The notes beneath the pieces were generated by a model. It saw nothing but the letters and a program-made list of their open reading frames with translations. It was not told where the DNA came from and did no database searches. The position numbers and the translations under genes are program-made. 6,957 nt of DNA from Octadecabacter sp. GTDB lineage: Bacteria > Pseudomonadota > Alphaproteobacteria > Rhodobacterales > Rhodobacteraceae. Below, one piece after another: positions 6,311 to 6,957 of this stretch (position 1 is its first letter; each line of letters begins with the position of its first letter). The stretch lies in the NCBI GenBank assembly GCA_018500065.2, contig JAHBAO020000316.1, positions 1 to 6,957 of the forward strand, written 5' to 3'.

Positions 6311-6766
6311 ATGCTGACACGCCGCATGTTACTAAGCGCTGCCGCTGCCGCCCCAGCAGCCGCTATTTTCACCCGTCCTGCGATGGCAGCAGAGCCAAGT
6401 GTCTTTGCGGTTGATGGCGTCGCCATTCGTGGCGCGGATCCGGTTGCCTTCTTCACGGACGCGGCGCCGGTGATCGGCAGCGCTGACCATGCATTGATGT
6501 GGGAAGGCGCGACGTGGCATTTTGCCAGCGCTGACAACATGGAACTGTTTATGGCCAACCCCACGTCCTATGCGCCGCAGTATGGTGGCTATTGTGCTTT
6601 TGCGATGTCGAAGGGGTATTTGGCAACGTCTGTTCCGGAGGCCTGGACCGTACATGACGGCAAGCTTTACCTGAATTATTCGGTGAATGTGCGGCAGGTT
6701 TGGTCGGAAGATATTCCGGGAAACATTGGACGAGCCGACATGCAATGGCCCGCAATTCTGGGCTAG
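6311..6766 (+). CDS. Exported YHS domain-containing protein with Tat-type signal
   Basis: This 151-residue protein begins with LTRRMLLSAAAA, a twin-arginine motif (Arg4-Arg5) before an Ala-rich hydrophobic core. A signal-peptidase site lies near 26-27 (AMA-AEP), so export to the periplasm by Tat is likely. The mature part is a YHS-type domain: GADPVAFF at 41-48, the aromatic segment WEGATWHFASADNMELFMANP at about 64-84, YAPQYGGYCAFAMSKGYLA at 88-105 with Cys95, and DGKLYLNYS at 116-124. A C-terminal tail with W146 follows. YHS domains are small, often metal-associated modules, but the role of the stand-alone exported form is not established. As I recall, the family name in public databases allows a selenoprotein form; here the conserved position is an ordinary Cys (TGT). 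The ATG at 6311 has GGAG 5 nt upstream. Export and domain calls are firm; function is unknown. Confidence 0.87.
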   Translation: MLTRRMLLSAAAAAPAAAIFTRPAMAAEPSVFAVDGVAIRGADPVAFFTDAAPVIGSADHALMWEGATWHFASADNMELFMANPTSYAPQYGGYCAFAMSKGYLATSVPEAWTVHDGKLYLNYSVNVRQVWSEDIPGNIGRADMQWPAILG

Positions 6767-6883
6767 AGCCTGTGATCACGTTTACCTGATCTCCCTTTAA
6801 GCGCGTGCTTTCACATCTATATCTGGAATGTAAGCAGGGCTGGAACCCCCTTGCACAAACGACTGTCCCTCGTTCCGAACTTC

Positions 6884-6912
6884 GCGCTCGGTTCATTCCG
6901 GGCGCCTTTTTT
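6884..6912 (+). terminator. Rho-independent terminator
   Basis: GCGCUCGG (6884-6891) pairs with CCGGGCGC (6898-6905) as an 8-bp stem with one G-U pair and the 6-base loop UUCAUU. One C and then six T residues (6907-6912) follow. It works only on the plus strand, because the minus-strand copy has an A-C mismatch and no T tract. It lies 118 bp past the YHS stop codon, and ends either that transcript or a short intergenic RNA. Confidence 0.75.
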
Positions 6913-6941
6913 ATGGTGAACAAATCGGTTAAAGAGGCCGC

Positions 6942-6957
6942 ATGTACAGTGATAAGA
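6942..6957 (+). CDS. Possible start of a further gene, cut by the window edge
   Basis: An ATG at 6942 is preceded by AAAGAGG with a 4-base gap and reads MYSDK before the sequence ends. An alternative in-frame-open ATG at 6913 (MVNKSVKEAA...) abuts the terminator's T run and has no ribosome-binding site. Only five codons are visible, so no product can be named. A terminator 30 bp upstream means any such gene needs anti-termination or a promoter inside the terminator region. Confidence 0.22.

Noticed and set aside
6332..6923. Minus-strand open frames over the YHS gene and downstream
   Set aside because: The overlapping plus frame has a Tat signal and YHS motifs; the minus frames show no recognisable domain or ribosome-binding site.
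1..6957. CRISPR array, insertion sequence, attachment site or defence system
   Set aside because: No spaced repeats, transposase motifs or terminal inverted repeats were seen. The tRNA-Tyr 3' end is not repeated elsewhere in the window and no integrase is present.

Overview
The window reads as a chromosomal segment from an alphaproteobacterium, most likely of the Rhodobacteraceae (Roseobacter group). This is an inference from moderately high GC, the codon style, the sequence character of the RND pump and the YHS protein, and alphaproteobacterial-type promoters. No mobile element, CRISPR array, phage gene or rRNA was seen. Most of the window is an ordinary and nearly gap-free core or efflux region.

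Left part (1-4769, all minus strand): an efflux operon transcribed right to left. A GbsR/MarR-type winged-helix regulator (start 4769) is followed 45 bp later by a membrane-anchored periplasmic adaptor (4262-3075). An RND permease then starts in a TGATG stop/start overlap at 3075 and runs off the left edge, lacking only its extreme C-terminus. A TTGACA-type promoter upstream of the regulator lies against a 24-bp near-perfect palindrome (4825-4848), with a third half-site at the same 14-bp step. This is the expected layout of an autoregulated efflux operon. No outer-membrane channel gene is visible; it would have to lie beyond the left edge or elsewhere.

Middle (4879-5036): a type II tRNA-Tyr(GTA) gene on the minus strand with an encoded CCA and its own good promoter (TTGACG-N17-TATTCA), upstream of and co-directional with the efflux operon.

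Right part (5110-6957, plus strand): rlmB, the 23S rRNA Gm2251 methyltransferase, is followed after 12 bp by a small zinc-ribbon protein of unknown function that is probably in the same transcript. A separately promoted, Tat-exported YHS-domain protein comes next. About 190 bp of intergenic DNA follows, holding several hairpins and a clear intrinsic terminator (6884-6912), and possibly the start of another gene at 6942.

No convincing undescribed system is present. The items most worth a second look are the operator architecture, the non-AcrB proton-relay residues in the permease, the irregular tRNA-Tyr, the conserved-looking small zinc-ribbon protein and the structured 3' intergenic region.
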